DNA of 64,000 bases, from positions 2,249,530 through 2,313,529 of the forward strand of contig NC_023755.2 of NCBI RefSeq assembly GCF_000499845.2, written 5' to 3'. The notes under the pieces are model-generated. The model did not search any database and was not told where the DNA came from. It saw only the letters and a program-made list of their open reading frames with translations. Of the stretch, positions 1-14,340 are shown one piece after another. This DNA is from Phaseolus vulgaris. Its lineage: Eukaryota; Streptophyta; Magnoliopsida; Fabales; Fabaceae. Position numbers and translations under genes: made by a program. Every line of letters starts with the position of its first letter. Within the stretch, counting starts at the first letter, position 1.

Positions 1-167
1 CGGTAAGATGGTCACATTTTGTGAAACAATTGTCCTAAAAGCAAATTGTTACTGATGTGATTTATAAGCCATAATTTTATATTAGGTCACAATTTCTTTA
101 GAATAATCGTGCATTTGTTGTTGTGCTTACATATTACCTTTATACCATCACTTTTGTTGTCTTTCAG

Positions 168-3100
168 GTGATTTCATTTACAAGGTTTCTTCCCTATCAC
201 CTGCTAAGCATTTCGTAATTCACTCAAGGAAGGCACTGCTTAAGGGCCTTAGCCCATCTGAAAATCGGAGTATTCCTCCACTGAAGTATGTGCCAGACTA
301 CTGAAAGATTTGATTTTTTATAGTCATTTAATATAGAATTGGAGATGATAAACACATTTTAATGCAGGTATGAATACTTTTATGGCCTCATACGGGACTT
401 TCCTGACTTAACATTTACAATCAATGGTGGTATTACTAGTATTGATGAGGTCAGTTGTTATCCAATTGTTAATTCTATTTCATTGGGAGTTGGTATTCAT
501 TATAGAGAAATTTTCTGCTATAAAATTAATTTCGTACACTTCTATGATCATTCAAAATACATCACCGTATTTAAAGTTCACATTTTTATGAACAATGTAC
601 ATTGTGCACAAATTTCCCAAAATTGTATAGCACCGACACACACATATTGTTGGGCATGCCTTTGATATGCAAACAAGTCACTGGTATCATGCAATATTTA
701 TAGACACATTGATAGAGTTCAAGTATGTATTGATAGCTTTTCACATATTGAAGTGTTTAAGAACACAATTTCAAGTATGAATCTAGTCTTTACTTATTGT
801 GAATATGAAATCACAAGAAGTTTGAATCAATGATTCTACTCAACATAGAATAACATGAAAGAAATAAAAACATAATAAGGATGTAAGAATAATTAGAAAT
901 GGAATTTAAAGACATGACCAAATAGAATACAGGAGTAGGCATGACATATATCAAGAACAAGATAGGAACATGAAGTATAGACAAAATAAAAGGGGAAAAT
1001 GTAGAAAGGACTTAGGAGATGGAAGAAGGTAGGCACGCCACTTGAGGTTGAAGAAGCATCTCCATCTTCAAGATAAAAGCACCAAGGAAGAATCATCACT
1101 TGACTCCTAAAAGTTACCATAAGACTCCAAGGCAGAACATCATTCTCACAAGTGTCTCAAAAACTCACAAATTTCATATATGGTTCAAAATTTATTTACA
1201 AAGAGTGGGAGTGAGTGGCTATATATAGCTACTTAAGCCAAGCTTGGCCAAAAATTATAAAGGGAAAAGAGAGGGAAATTTCAAAAATTAAAATTAAAAT
1301 TTTAAATTCCTATATCTAGATTAAGGGTCAAGATCATCTCCATGCTTGTATCACATTCTCCACACCTGTGTCACACTTTCTATGCTTGCTTCACATTGAC
1401 CTTACCTTGTCTAGTCTTTGGCCAAGCTTCACATGGGCTTGAGTGGTTACCTTGCCACATGCTTCTTGCTTCCTTGCACTCCTTTGGCTGCATCCAGTAG
1501 CTCCTTTTTGGGCTTGATAGGACCAAATAAAAGCTAAGTTAAAATTTCTATTTGCACCTATTTCTTGAAAGAAAAATAAAAGGATAAATAGTACAATTTA
1601 TGAGTGTAACAAACTACAAAATTATTTTTGTGAGCAGTTACATCTTCTCTTGTCATGCTTCTAGTTATCCTCTTTGGAATGATGTGTTTAGGGTCATCTC
1701 TTGATTACACACTGCCTCCCTGTCTGTGTATGTACCTTGGATGCCTCTTGTGACCTCTGTACACATGCCCAAATAACTTTAATTGGTTTTCTGTCATCTT
1801 TTCCTTAGTTGGTGCTACAGGCATGAGAATTAAACATTTCATATCTTGTTCTCTCTTCTGTGGCTTACATCCATCTGAACATACTCATTTTTACTACTCC
1901 CATCTTTCTCTCATGTTCGCCTTTTAAAGTTTAACAATCAGTAGTACCATATATTATAGTCATACGTATAAAATTATGATAAAACTTGCTGTTGAGTTGA
2001 AAGGTCCTTTGTGATCACAAAAAATTCCTTGATTTGATTTTGTTCCTTGATATAGTATATGCATAATTAATTGTATTTTTTTCTTGGTTTGATTTTGTTC
2101 TACAATGGTGACTATCTTGTATAAATTCAGTGCTATACCTTCTTGAATTCTACTTGTGGTCTGCTGCTATTAGTATAAGGCCATCGGAAACCATGTTGAA
2201 GTCTCTTTAAATTCAACATAAAAGTCAATGTACAAAAGTCAATATTATATTGTTCAAGCTATCATTTGCCTTCTTATGGGTTTGGTCTGGATTTTTTGTG
2301 CTAAAATTCTTGTAACTGGATTTGTATAGTTTTGATATGTCTGATGTTTAAGCTACAAAATAATTTCTTTCCTCCTTTCCGGTTTTTGAGATGGTCAAGT
2401 GTGGTCGTGAATGTAATAAATCTATTGGCATTTTGTAGCTTTGAAATTGTTCTTATTATAAGGTGCTTAATTTCTCATGCTTCTGTTTGTGAAATTCAAC
2501 TGTAGGTCAATGGAGCTCTAAAGGCTGGGGCCCATGGTGTTATGGTTGGACGTGCAGCATACCATAAGTAAGTGTCAAATACAAAATTCTCCGTCTCTTG
2601 CCCCTTTTGCATGAGTGAAGTCTCAAATGCTTTCAAACGTCAGTAGTCTTTTATTGAATAAAAGGGGAATAAGTTTATCCCTCGACTAACTCCTAAAAAA
2701 ATAGCCAATGTGACTTCAGAAAGAAAAATGTAGATTATCTATTTTAGAACCAAAGCTTGGCAAATAGTCGAAGTCATTTTCACCTTAAATGTTTCCTGGA
2801 ATATCCCTTTATTTTAGTAGGACTGGAAGTTTTCTTCACGAAGAACAACCTGTGATTTTTGAAAGTTATATAAATTTAAAACTGTTCTTACAAATTTCAT
2901 TTAAGTTGATGCAATTGTGCTGTTGCTAGATAGATTTCCCAACTGATAGATACATGTTCAGAAAGCAGGCAATTAACAGAAAGAAAAAGAGGAAATTTTG
3001 TTGAATATATGGAACAGTGAAACCTAAAGAGAAAAACAAGAATGGCTTACTATAGAAGTTCCTAGGAATATGCAAACCTAGTCTATTTATTGACACTTAT

Positions 3101-4922
3101 TGTATGCTGCACAGCCAATGATAACACTGTGAGCCCCGGACATTAGAGCTCCATTGACCTATGGTTGAATTCCACAAACCAAGCATGTTATATAGCTACC
3201 CGACCAACTAACCTACTAATTGACAATCCAGCTGTCAGACCAACAACAACTGTGTAACCAGAAAAATTGCTGTTATTTGTTAATGGCCGCTTCAAGCCCC
3301 ATTGTTATCAGTGGAGATTTAGTTGTAATGAAGTATGGGGGAGTGACAGGAATACCTCTTTTGAGGAGTTGTGCAGTTCTGTTATCATGTCAAGAACCAC
3401 TTATCCTAATTTCTAAATTAGGTTGACACCTAGAAATGATTATTTCTCTAATAATGTCTTTTCTATTTGAATTTTCATAAAGCAGCTTATATAAATAGAT
3501 ACTTTGTTGCTTGAATAACCATTGTTAATAATTTCAACAGCCCTTGGCATATTTTGGGACATGTTGATACTGCAATTTATGGTGCACCGGGTAGTGATCT
3601 TACACGTCGTCAGGTCCAGTCACTGAAATTTTTGCATTAAAATGGATTGAGCTGATATTTTACTAACATCACTACTGAAACAATTTGAGCATACTGATTT
3701 TTGTTTTAATTCTTTTTCCTTATTTCATAAAGGTTCTCGAGAAATATCAAGTATATGGGGATTCGGTAGTACGACAATATGGACTTGGCCCAACTGTGAG
3801 AGATATTGTGAAGGTGGTAACAGACAAATAACCCATTAGTTGATTTGCATTCTTATAAAATTTCCAATATTAAGGAGAGTTCCTCTATAGTGTTATATAA
3901 ACTTATTTAACATAGGGGCATAATAAAACCATATTCTTTTATATATATACAGACATGCAATGTAACTGTAGTTATGCCCACATTTGTTTTTCTGTTTTTG
4001 ATTTCTTATTATGGTTTATAGCTCTGACTCAGTTATGGGTTCTGTTTTATATTGGGATTTGGGAGTTAAAAGACTGGACCTTTCCTTAACTTCTTCCTCC
4101 TCCCATTCATTTGCATGAAGCGAGTTGTTTATCTATCGATGGTATTTTATTTTCTACCTTCACTTATAATTTGCTGTTACCGTATAAATGACATGTTTGC
4201 TGCAGCCTTTACTTGGCTATTTCCATTCCGAGCCTGGGAATGGACTTTGGAAGCGCAAAGCAGATTCAGCTGTCCAAACTTGCACGGTATATTTACTATG
4301 AAAAACCTATTATTTGAGTGCTTAGACAATATTTCACTTTGTATTTATATGAAGTTGTCAATGTCCAGGACAAACAAACTTCAATCATCAAGCAAATCTT
4401 ACATTTTCTTCTGAATTTACTTTTATTTTCCCTGCTTTCCATTCATGGATGGAAAAGATGCTGTCATGTGTTAATGACCTTAAAAAAATATAATTTAGGA
4501 AGTAACTAGGTAGCTCATAGGTCATGTCTATATGCATGATTCAACAAAGTTGTTAAAGGATTTGCATCTGTAATGGATGTATTCTTGTCAGTGTCTGGAT
4601 GTATTGGTAGTAACATAGATAGCTTCTTCTTCCTTTTATGCCATCTCACTAGTATATCTTGTTGCATAATGTTAAATCATCTCTCTCCTTTGTATACAGT
4701 AACTGTCATTTTACACTTCAGTCATTGCATTGCTTCAAACACTAACTTTTTTTAACCATGCAGACAATTAAATCATTTTTTGAAGAAACCCTTGTAGCAA
4801 TTCCTGACTCAGTCTTGGATTCACCTGTTGCGGAACCACAATATGGTCGTGGAGATCTTTTTGCTAACATACACAACTTGCTACCTCCACCATACAGAAC
4901 AAGAGAAGAGAATGCCATTTAA
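168..4922 (+). CDS. tRNA-dihydrouridine synthase (DusA-like), 3' part, partial
   Basis: This is the C-terminal half of an FMN-dependent tRNA-dihydrouridine synthase, a family that reduces uridine in the tRNA D-loop. The exons I read are 168-285, 368-449, 2506-2567, 3541-3613, 3733-3813, 4206-4286 and 4764-4922, all with GT-AG borders and matching phases, ending at TAA 4920-4922. The upstream exons, including the catalytic cysteine region, lie outside the window; positions 1-167 are intron. Visible hallmarks are the barrel motif FTINGGI, the FMN-phosphate-binding stretch GAHGVMVGRAAYHNPW, and RRQVLEKY after it. This matches the plant DusA-like proteins better than the Dus1-4 eukaryotic types (from memory of the family). 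The second complete intron is about 2 kb and holds an LTR-like insertion. Confident about the family; the exact tRNA position modified cannot be told from sequence. Confidence 0.88.
790..1660 (-). mobile_element. LTR-like retroelement relic inside a DUS intron
   Basis: Read on the minus strand this block looks like a promoter-bearing LTR: a TATA-like CTATATATAG near 1219-1228 is followed by a pyrimidine-rich leader that was probably transcribed. The 75-residue open frame at 893-1120 lies in that leader and resembles no protein I know. I could not find matching 5-bp target duplications, so borders are approximate and a solo LTR is inferred, not shown. It does not disturb the flanking splice sites. 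Confidence 0.4.
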
Positions 4923-6328
4923 ATCGCTCTGTTATCTATTGTAGGCAACTGATTCAGATGTAACCTATTGGATGAAGAAATTTGAAGTAAAAGTTAGGGG
5001 ACTGCAATTCTTTGTGACTTGATCTTTTACTAATGATTTTGATCATATTTGAAATGTGTTGGCATCACTTTTGATGAATGTTGGGTAGTTCATATTGCCC
5101 ATATTATTTAGGTAAGACCAACATGGCATTATTTTAGAAAAAAAAAAGGACTTGGAAATGTTCTGCAATTCTCATTTTTCTGATCCTTCTGATTAGCATT
5201 TCATGCAGCAGCCCTGGACTTCTAGGGCAATAAATTTGTCATCATGAATGAGATAAGATATTTATTGTCAATAAATCGATCTGCAACCCCATTCGATGAA
5301 GAAATTTGCAGTCAATGAAGATGAAAGGAAATTGAAAGTTTTTGGATGTTCAAAAGCACTTTTCTACTCCATTAAACTGTTAATTTTCAAAAAAACGTGG
5401 CACTATTCATATACGATATAATAGTGCATATATTTGATATGACAAATACAAGTGGATCAAAACAGATCCGGATGAAATCTATAGAAATTAGGATAAAATC
5501 CAAATTCTTCCTCCCCCTCCATTGTGAATGTATTTGATATAACAACCAACGTGAAAGAGGTTTTCTTTTTTTATTATTATAACATCCCATATTGAACAAT
5601 CCGTTATATATAAGTAGATCTAGGATTATGTATCATCGGATTGTATAATTCAGTTAATAATTTTGAAACTAAAACTGGATTCAGGATTGCGGACCAAATT
5701 CTAGCAAATTGTCAATTCGGTATACAAATTAAATTTAGAAACTAGTTTGTACAATTTGTTATGCAACCTCAGATTCGATTTTAACTTCTAATTGTTACAA
5801 TTTGGTGTGTACATTTCAAATGAGATGTTACAGATTGATAGCTCAATCTATACACACAAATGGATACTTTTGGAATTTTAAAGTTATATGGAGGTACCAA
5901 AAGAACCAATGGAGAGGTGTTGAAAAAATGTCTAAAATCAACCGTTATAAGTGAAAGCTCAAGTAAAAAAGTGTCCTCCGTCACCAACTATAATAATTTC
6001 GACCAAAAATAAGATTAATTTAATAAGAAAAAGAAAAAGAAAAAATTTCAATCTCCGGTCAAAACTATAATTTCATTTCCATGAGATGAGAATGCTAAAC
6101 TTTACTGAAATAGATACTTGGAAAAACAATATAAAGAAACACAAAACTGAAGATAGTTTTATCAAATACATAAATATGAATTGGAGAAACATTACATTTT
6201 CTATAGTCAAGCATTTCCAGTGAACAAAATTTGGAACCTAAACGAACTGCAACATTCCTAAACCGGTTCTAACTGCCAAGAAGAAAAACTCTGCACAATG
6301 ATCCTCCCTGGTTTTGGCATCATGCACC
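4923..6328. other. Intergenic region between convergent DUS and PRMT3
   Basis: This 1.4 kb separates the stop of the plus-strand DUS gene from the stop of the minus-strand PRMT3 gene, so it must hold both 3' ends. I see AT-rich sequence, but no further exon, RNA gene or mobile element that I can support. The short open frames here have no recognisable motifs. Confidence 0.6.
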
Positions 6329-9300
6329 CTACTGCAGATTGAAAAGCTGAGCAGGCCAACTCCGTTTCTCACCGCCAGGACCAACACCAGCAGCTTCTAA
6401 GGAAATGTCAATGCTGCGATGCTCTGTAGAACGGACAATGCTGACGCGTAAATCGATATTTACAGCTGGATACACCTCAGTTCCAATTGCTTCCAGTTTA
6501 CCCTTCTTTTCTTTTCCAAACCCTATTGCAATAGGTTCTCTAAAGGTTAAGATTGTTTGTGACCAATGTGTTCTTGGCGTATAAGGGGATGTGGATAACA
6601 CAGCTGGTGCTTCTTGGCAGAATCTCCTCGTAAAACCAGTTTCAAACCATAGGACAACACCATAGCACCAGCACCATGTTGCTGAAGCACTTGGTTTTAA
6701 TTCCAAAGTAGTAGTCGTAGTGAAATCCACTTCATCGGGCTTCATGGTTGCCAAGTCAAAAGACTGGAGAATAAAAGGAAAAAAAAAAAAAAAAACATTT
6801 CAACAATCAGTATGCAACCATAAACTGGGTTCTGAATTTATTATGAAAACTATCCTGGAGAGTTATCCCCACCCCTGGAAAAAAAGAACAGATATTGTTT
6901 GGCATAGTACATGTACTAGTTAAGATCACACAAGTGAAGAAGGAACCAAAATGAGTACGGTATCTAGAAATGCATGATACTTTTTAATTTGCATAAATTC
7001 ACCTATATATTTTTAAAAATAACACTTTCTGTTTAGAAGACATAGGAGGGGCCATTTCTTGTTGGTCAAAATAATTTAAACCAAAAGAATATTTTCACAA
7101 GATTATGACACAGCTACACGCAGTTCACACAAGGACCACTTAGCTACTTTAGAATTGCAAGATAATAGGTTAAAAACTATAGCCTAAGATAAGATCTGGC
7201 AATATCCTTACAGTCTTTGGAAAACTATTGAAGACTGGATTAGCAAATTGGAAAAAAAATTACTACTAAACTAATGTCTTTCAAAACATTCACATATGCC
7301 AAAAGGACCAACCTGCAGAATCGCAGAACTGGTAACTAAATCTTGTGAGTCCAGAACATCAACTATAGGAATTTGGGCAGCATCTATGACAAGCTCCTTC
7401 CCAATGCAAGACATATCAAAACCACAGACATTATCCCAAAACGGAAGACTTGTGGCTCCTTTTCCAAATCCTGCAACAAACTAGAAAAGAAACTAGAATG
7501 ATAATTTATTCTGCAGAAACTGGCATGACACCCCTGAGGACAATATTTTGAATATGAAATGGTTGAGCAATGGACAAAGGAGAGACTCACAATAGTTGCT
7601 GTGTCAGGAAGAATGGCACCACCAGGCTTCAACCACCGGTCCCGTGCATAAAGCACTGAACCAAGCATGGATTCATACAGCAAGCAATATCCCATCCATT
7701 CACTTAGCAACACGTCAACACTGTGAGGTTGAAGTTCAACTGTTTTATCAATCTCTTCAACCATACCATGAACCACTTCCATAACTCCCTTTTGGAGACC
7801 ATCGATTCCACTTTGGCTTTTATTCCACCAAAGACCATTATCTTTTGCAACCTAAATAAAAAAATGGAGAGAAAGAATGAATATGGAAGTAGAGATGTAA
7901 GTTTAAAAGGTAATTATAATTATAGAAGCTACAAAGTTAAAGAAAGACCTATACCTGAGATGCCACTGCTGCCATCTTGGCACTAGCCTCAACAGCAATA
8001 ACCCTTGAAGCTCCAGCTTTTGCCGAAAACAGGCTAAAGAAAGAATAATAACAAAATATGTCAAACTTATAAATGGCAGGGCAATCAAATAAAATAACTT
8101 ATAAGCACAGGCCAACAAAACCCAGAATATGCACTTATAACAGCCATAGGCCTAAAAACCACTACTGCCAAAAATGAACAAACAGAAAGAGCCAATAGGA
8201 ATCTATCAATTTGAGGCATACGGAACATTATTATTAAGGGCTTCTATGCTACAATGCATTAAGTCAAGATGAAATCTTCAATACTCGGAAGAAAAAAGGG
8301 AGCCATGAAGAGAACAAATATATTGCTTTAATATATGAGTTCAGCATTTGATTAGTTCTCTGACAAACTATTTATTCATAAGCAGGGTGCTCATTATTAG
8401 TCATTATCCTATACACAAAGCCACCAGGTGTGCATCCTTGATTTTCTCCATATGAAAAACGGTGAATCGGACCATGAGGCTCCTACCAGGTGGGGGATCA
8501 AAGGTGAGGATAGAAGTGCACAGCCACACCCTCGCAAGTGGAGGTTATTTGCAGGATTTAAACCCTTGACTTCCAAATCAACGCAGCAACTTGACACAAT
8601 GGCAAGGTTTGGGGAAGGTATGTTTTTCAAGCCTTTGGGTTCACCCCTTTCAGGAAACTTTAGCACGGAGACAATTCTTTGCTGCTCCTTAGGAGAGAGG
8701 GTAGTGACAAACTGTCCCAAAAATTAGCTCAAGGGAAGGGTTGCCCTAGTCTTATTCTAGCCATATTCCTAGCATAACACTCTTCACATGAAGCAATTTA
8801 CCAAAGAACATAGAGCCCCCTAAAGGGAAGCAAGCAGATGAAAAGTTAAACAAGTATATCTGGGCTAACCTCAAACAATGCAGAAAAACCATACTAACAT
8901 GTCGAGAGTGAAAATTTTGACAATCAAAAGACAAAGCACAAAAGTGTTCACGAGCAGAAATAAATTCCCCTTGAACAGTTATCAGTTTTCTATTTATGAA
9001 GTTTAGTATAATAAATGATAAATGAGCATTTGTATAAAAATATACAAAATTAGATTCAGTATAGACTTTGTAAAATCTGTGATGTCACAGTTTATGGTTA
9101 GTAGGACAGTAACATGGTGTTTCTAACTTATATGCACAATTTTTGGTAAAGAATTTGCTTTACCAAAGGTTTTTACTTTGACATCATCCTCCCACCATTA
9201 ATTATAATACAATATGCCATTGTATGAATATAAAACTCCAAAACAGATATTATAGATTGCATATTATATATTGAGAAAAGTCAAGGATATTTCTCACCTG

Positions 9301-11809
9301 AGGATTCCAGTTCCACAACCTACATCCATAACAACAGCACCCTTTAGTAGGGAGGGATTCTTCAATATTGCTTGACCATAAGCATCCATTCTCACCTATG
9401 TAAATTTATTGATATTATTTCAATAAAATAGTTATAGCACAGTGAAAAATCTTCAATTTCTCAACTTATTGTAGATTTGAAGCCAACAAATGCAAAGCAG
9501 ATCTTATACCTTATCACTTAACATTTCTCGATGGATACCAAATGAACTGTATGACCCAAAATAACCTTCATTAACCTTCTTAATATGTTTTGCAATGTGA
9601 TTCGGAGAATTAGCCACTAAAGGACCCTTTTTTGGATCCTTATCACTGCACAAGGCATGTCCCATTGAGTCTTTACCATTAATAAGATCCCCTTTTGAAT
9701 TTTCCACAGAATCATGATCAACAGAGCTTCTCTCGTCAATGTTCATCAAATCTTTTATGAGATCTTCATCAATTGATGTAATTTGCTCATCTTCACCTTC
9801 TTCGTCACATTCACCAAAACTGTACAGCAGAGAATCATCTTGCATGAAAGGTATTAGATATCTATCATCATTCCATAGAGTCTTCATCTCATTAAAGTCA
9901 ACTATATCATGCAGATGATTCTGCAAGTCACGCTTGCACTGACATGTTAATCCACAACTCCAACATTTGTTCTCTGCCACCTAGAAATAAAAATTCGAAG
10001 AAAACACCAGTTAGCACAACAACTTAGAAAAGAGACATAATCCACACAACTGTGGTAATTTTGTATATAGTCCATATATAAAATGATCAATTAACATCGA
10101 AGGGTTATTTAAAATAGAATTAACAAAATTAGAACATCTCGGTGTAGCTAGTGCCACCTCCATAAACAACAGCAAAGAAAGAGCTTGAAAAAATAAAAAA
10201 CATTTAACATAATACGATTCTTGGAAAAAATCACAACACCATACTAAAACATTAAATCAACATTATTTTAAGGTATAATAATACTTTAATCAATATAAAA
10301 GGAAATTGAAAAAACTAAGACACTTAGCTACAGCTGAAGGCAGGGCAAAGACAAAAAGAAAGACTAAAAGAGTATATTTAAGTTATCTCTACAATTTTTT
10401 CCATTTACCAGAGCAACAGGTCAAAGGAGGGAAATCTACATAAACAAACAGTAATACAGGAAGAAGAGAGAATCACACACAAAGTTATCATGGTTCGATT
10501 GAAGTATTAATAAACTTCAACCTAAGTCCACGGAGAAATTAACTATAACATAGTGATTAAACTCAAGAGTTTCTCTCTCAACAAACTCTCACTCAGATAT
10601 AACTCAAACGTTTAACTAAGTTATCCTAAAATGCAAGGTACAAAGTCCTATTTATAGAGCAAGAACCGTTGTTATTGACACACATGAAAGGCGCTTAAAA
10701 CTATTGAGGAAGACACATAGACACATAGCAGCTACTAGATAGTTTAATCAGATAGGACACTATGAGACTAGACAATCTATTGGACAGTCTAGGAACCTTA
10801 AAGACAAGATTTTAGTGGACTATTCTTCACATAATAGATCAAGTAATAACCACAAAAATCATTATAAACTGCCATTTTAAAATCTTAAATCCAAAATTCC
10901 TCTGAAATCCATTTCCTTAGTCCTAAAACTCCCAACCTCAAGAAAAATAAAACTTGGGATTCTCTTTGGTCAGAAAAACGATGTAATGTCATGAGATAAT
11001 AACGACAAGTAGTAGTATGATTGCTTTGCGTCTTTCTCTTTAAGAGAAGATCCTGAGAAGAGTGCTAGTACCACACTCTGGATTATAGTTTAATATTTAT
11101 AAAAAAAAAAAAAAAAACTCAATGAGGACAAAGCTAATGCAAGAAAAAAAATTCTACAAATAAATTATTAAATAAAACAAACTTCTCCGAACTCTAAAAT
11201 TAGCTTATACATTAACTTTTACAAAATTTAAAAAACCGACTTTGAAAAAGCTAATTCAAAAAAACAATCTACAAATAATTTAACTTTAACTTTCGAATAA
11301 GGTTATGTCATAACCCCTTCTAATTCTTATTCTCTTACTTTTCAAAGTGTTCACCCAAACAGTCACAAACGAAACCACCAAATTTTTTGATCGCTAACTA
11401 ATTTTAAATTAAAATAGAGTGTGCTTAAAAATAACGTGTTCCTAGCCTTTCTGAGGAACCTAATTCAAATACGTTAACTGAGAAAAGCATAAAAGGAAAG
11501 AAAAGAAAACGATAAGGTCACCTGAGAGCGAACGAAGTTGATGAGCTTGAAGGAGGCATAGAAATCTAGTTTGAGCGCTGCTCTAATCGCGTGGAAATCG
11601 AAATGGTGAAGGGATGCGCAATGATCGAACAAGGAACCGCACAAACTGTACTGAGAGTCACAGAAGAGACACACAAATTCCGATTCTCGCTCTCCTTCCC
11701 AATCGTCCCATGCTTCTTCTTCTGCTTCTTCGCTATCTTCTTCTTCTTCTTCTTCCATTCTGTACGGTTCCTTTTCTTCTTCTCCCTTTTGCTTATCGAT
11801 GAATGCCAT
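6329..11809 (-). CDS. PRMT3: Protein arginine N-methyltransferase 3 (PRMT3)
   Basis: A complete type I arginine methyltransferase gene, 599 residues, close to the roughly 600 of Arabidopsis PRMT3. Exons on the minus strand are 11809-11522, 9980-9510, 9395-9298, 8033-7955, 7851-7591, 7480-7313 and 6763-6329, all in phase. An acidic N-terminus precedes a C2H2 finger (C47, C50, H63, H68), the feature that separates PRMT3 from other PRMTs; a second, degenerate Cys-rich finger opens exon 2. The methyltransferase has the SAM-binding motif VMDVGCGTGILS, the double-E loop SEWMGYCLLYESM (both glutamates near residues 363 and 372) and the THW loop PRTHWSQ. In yeast and animals PRMT3 methylates ribosomal protein S2 in the cytoplasm, and the plant enzyme is linked to ribosome biogenesis. 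The start ATG (11807-11809) is the first in frame. Introns 1 (1.5 kb) and 4 (1.26 kb, 8034-9297) are long; intron 1 holds an LTR-like relic. Confidence 0.95.
10440..10990 (-). mobile_element. LTR-like relic in PRMT3 intron 1
   Basis: The stretch resembles plant LTRs read backwards: on the minus strand a TATA-like CTATAAATAG (about 10650-10660) precedes a leader containing the GGTTCG-type and ACGTGG-like words often seen in copia LTRs. I found no coding remnants and no target duplications. The call rests on general resemblance only, so borders and family are uncertain. Confidence 0.32.
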
Positions 11810-11838
11810 GAGTGAAAAAAACGCTTAAACCCTTTCAA

Positions 11839-11875
11839 AAACCCTAAACTCAACCAACTTTGCCTTTATATATAT
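11839..11875 (-). promoter_or_regulatory. PRMT3 promoter elements: TATA box and telo-box
   Basis: Upstream of the PRMT3 ATG the minus strand carries TATATATAAAGG (plus 11864-11875), about 55 bp before the start codon. Between it and the ATG lies an AAACCCTAA telo-box (plus 11839-11847), with a second truncated AAACCCTTT next to it. Telo-boxes are known from promoters and leaders of plant translation-apparatus genes, which would suit PRMT3. Function here is inferred. Confidence 0.5.
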
Positions 11876-13582
11876 TCTGCTCACCTTCAACAACAAATAT
11901 TTTTAAAATAAATATTTATTTTTAAAAATAGATAGAATTTATTTATTTAAATAAGTTAAAGACAAAAAAAATTGTGTTTAGTTATAGAATAAGCAAATTA
12001 AATAAACACATAAATACATAAATTTTCTTATTTTATTTAAAAAAAAAACACTTTAAAAAAAGTAAGTAGAAAGAGACTCATTCGTGGTGTTTCTTATCGT
12101 GAAACAATAAAAAAAATGTGTTATAGTATTTAGATTTCTTATTTCTAAAACATTAGTCTTTTAAAATTACGTGAATTTCAAGTAATATGGATTTCATTTG
12201 TTTTCATTATTTTTATGTCTCTTTTTAAATATAAACGATTATCTACTACTTTTTCTCTTAACTATGTAATAGGAATATTATTGAAAATTAGTTTTACATT
12301 TTTTTTAAAGATTTTCATTTGAAAAATAAATAAAAAGCAAAAAAAAACTATTATTTTGAGAAATTGTTTTTTCATTCAATGATGATGGTAACTATACTAA
12401 AATTTATGAAAACTAATCACACTAAGTCAATCTTGGAGAAGTTTTAAGTAGGATGGCTTTTTATTTTATTTTAAGATTTTTATATAAATTAATATATAAT
12501 GATTTTTTTATTTTAACAAAATGTTCACGAAATTTCCTATTTTATATTTACATGTAAATATATATGAAAACTAGAATTATATATCTTAAAAGTAACTAAT
12601 TAGATATAAATTTTAAAATTATTTATTAATAATAGAAATTATTTTAAATAATAATAATTTTATTGTAGTGAATGTTACATTTAATTTTTAAGTATAGACA
12701 TCTTTTGAAAATTATTTTTAAGTTTTTTAAAGTAAATGTGGTTGAAATTTTACTTTATCATTATTTATGTAAGTGTTTTAAGTGATAAAATATTATTTGA
12801 AAATAAATTTAGTAAAGAAAGTTTGAGTTATCATATTAGTGAGGAAAAAATTTCAAATGAAAAAAATTGATAAACGTGAATAAGTAAAAAGTATTATTAA
12901 TAATCATGTTAAGGCCAAATAAGCTTTTGTATTTAGTTAAATTAAGCGATTGATTTAAATAAACTTATATATAAGTTTTTTATTCCATGAACCACCACTC
13001 TATTCTATTTTCTTTTTAATTCTTTTTTACCACTCTATTCGATTTTTTTCTTAAACATGCTTTATAACTCTAGTAATGAACTTAATCATTTTGATTTTAT
13101 TTCCATTTGCACATTTAAAATTCATGAATGAGTCCTTATCATTTTCATTTAATGTTACCCTTTTCATTCATGTTTTTAATTATGAGTAAACAAGTATCAT
13201 TCTTATTCAAATTTTTTGTCACTATAAATAATTTAAAAGCATGCCCATATTTATTCTTTCTAAATTTCTTTATATTATAAACTTATTTCAAAGAATTTGC
13301 ATTTCTTTATATTATAAACTCATTACAAAAGTATGTCGAGGAAGTGCATTCTATACACACTCATTATTATTTTTTTTTTAATTTGATCGTTATGATTTTA
13401 TTAATTTGATCGTTGGAGTCTTGTCAACTAGTGGAGCTTCTCTCACTATGAATTTCAAGCATCTCAAAGCGGAAACAAAAAAAAAAGTTGACCCAGATTT
13501 CACCACCAAAACCCGATTCAATGATCCAAGGTGATTAATAAATAATTCAGTTTCTCTTTCAATCAAACATAGACATACAACC
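11876..13582. other. AT-rich intergenic DNA
   Basis: Very AT-rich sequence with many homopolymer A and T runs and no coding pattern that I can support on either strand. I see no gene, RNA gene or clearly bounded mobile element in this 1.7 kb. Confidence 0.6.
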
Positions 13583-13915
13583 AATCGCAATAATTAGATC
13601 TTATTTCAACACCAATATACAACAACCATATAAATCACACTTAAATCTATACATCAAGAATATTCAACAATCATATAGATCACACATAGATGTATAAATC
13701 AAGGATATTCAACAAGCGAAATATTGACTAATATCTTCCAAAGACCCATATTAAATATGTACATATTAACATATGATTCAATCTAGTACTTAGATTTACA
13801 AGTGAATAGAAGAATCATGGTAAGTTTAATACAACTCAAGTTGTGCATCTACATAGGTGTGCAAGAATTCTCCCATCAATTTCTCATCACGTGATATCTT
13901 AGTCTACGAGACTTA
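13583..13915 (+). repeat. Dispersed repeat, copy A (inverted partner at 39.3-39.6 kb)
   Basis: This stretch aligns with the reverse complement of 39322-39600, sharing blocks such as TCAAGGATATTCAACAAGC and ACAACTCAAGTTGTGCATCT. The shared part ends near a purine-rich tract in both copies, which would fit the polypurine tract and edge of an LTR element, though that is inference. Copy A also contains an internal duplication: the words for the ATATAGATCACAC / ATATTCAACAA segment occur twice about 60 bp apart. Overall similarity is moderate, with scattered gaps. Confidence 0.6.
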
Positions 13916-14340
13916 TATCATAAGTTAGAGGATCTCTATTACAACATAGGTGTCAATACTTAATACACAATCAAACAATTGCTCACACATTATCCCAAAT
14001 ATATAACCTAAATTTCATACGAATTATGTCATTCTTATACAATACATATCATAAATTTCACAAATCAATTGAGTATACAAAATAATATTCACTTTACATA
14101 AAAGTTTTCATACATAACCCAATTCATTAAAGAGATAAGAAGAAAAGAAAAGAAAGAAAGAAGTTTTTTTTATCTTGAGTGATAATATTTTACCTTGAGT
14201 AATAATGAGCTCGTTTAAGCAAAAAGATTTTAGCTTGAGCAAGAATTTGATGAGAGGGTTGATTTTCAGTGTTGTTTTCACTTAGCAAGAATTTTTTTCA
14301 CTTGAGCAAAAAGGGTTGAAAACAAGTTTATGTGCATGGC

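Noticed and set aside
8409..8727. Two overlapping open frames of about 100 residues on opposite strands in PRMT3 intron 4
   Set aside because: Neither has a motif. The sequence reads like a decayed dispersed repeat, which I could not bound.
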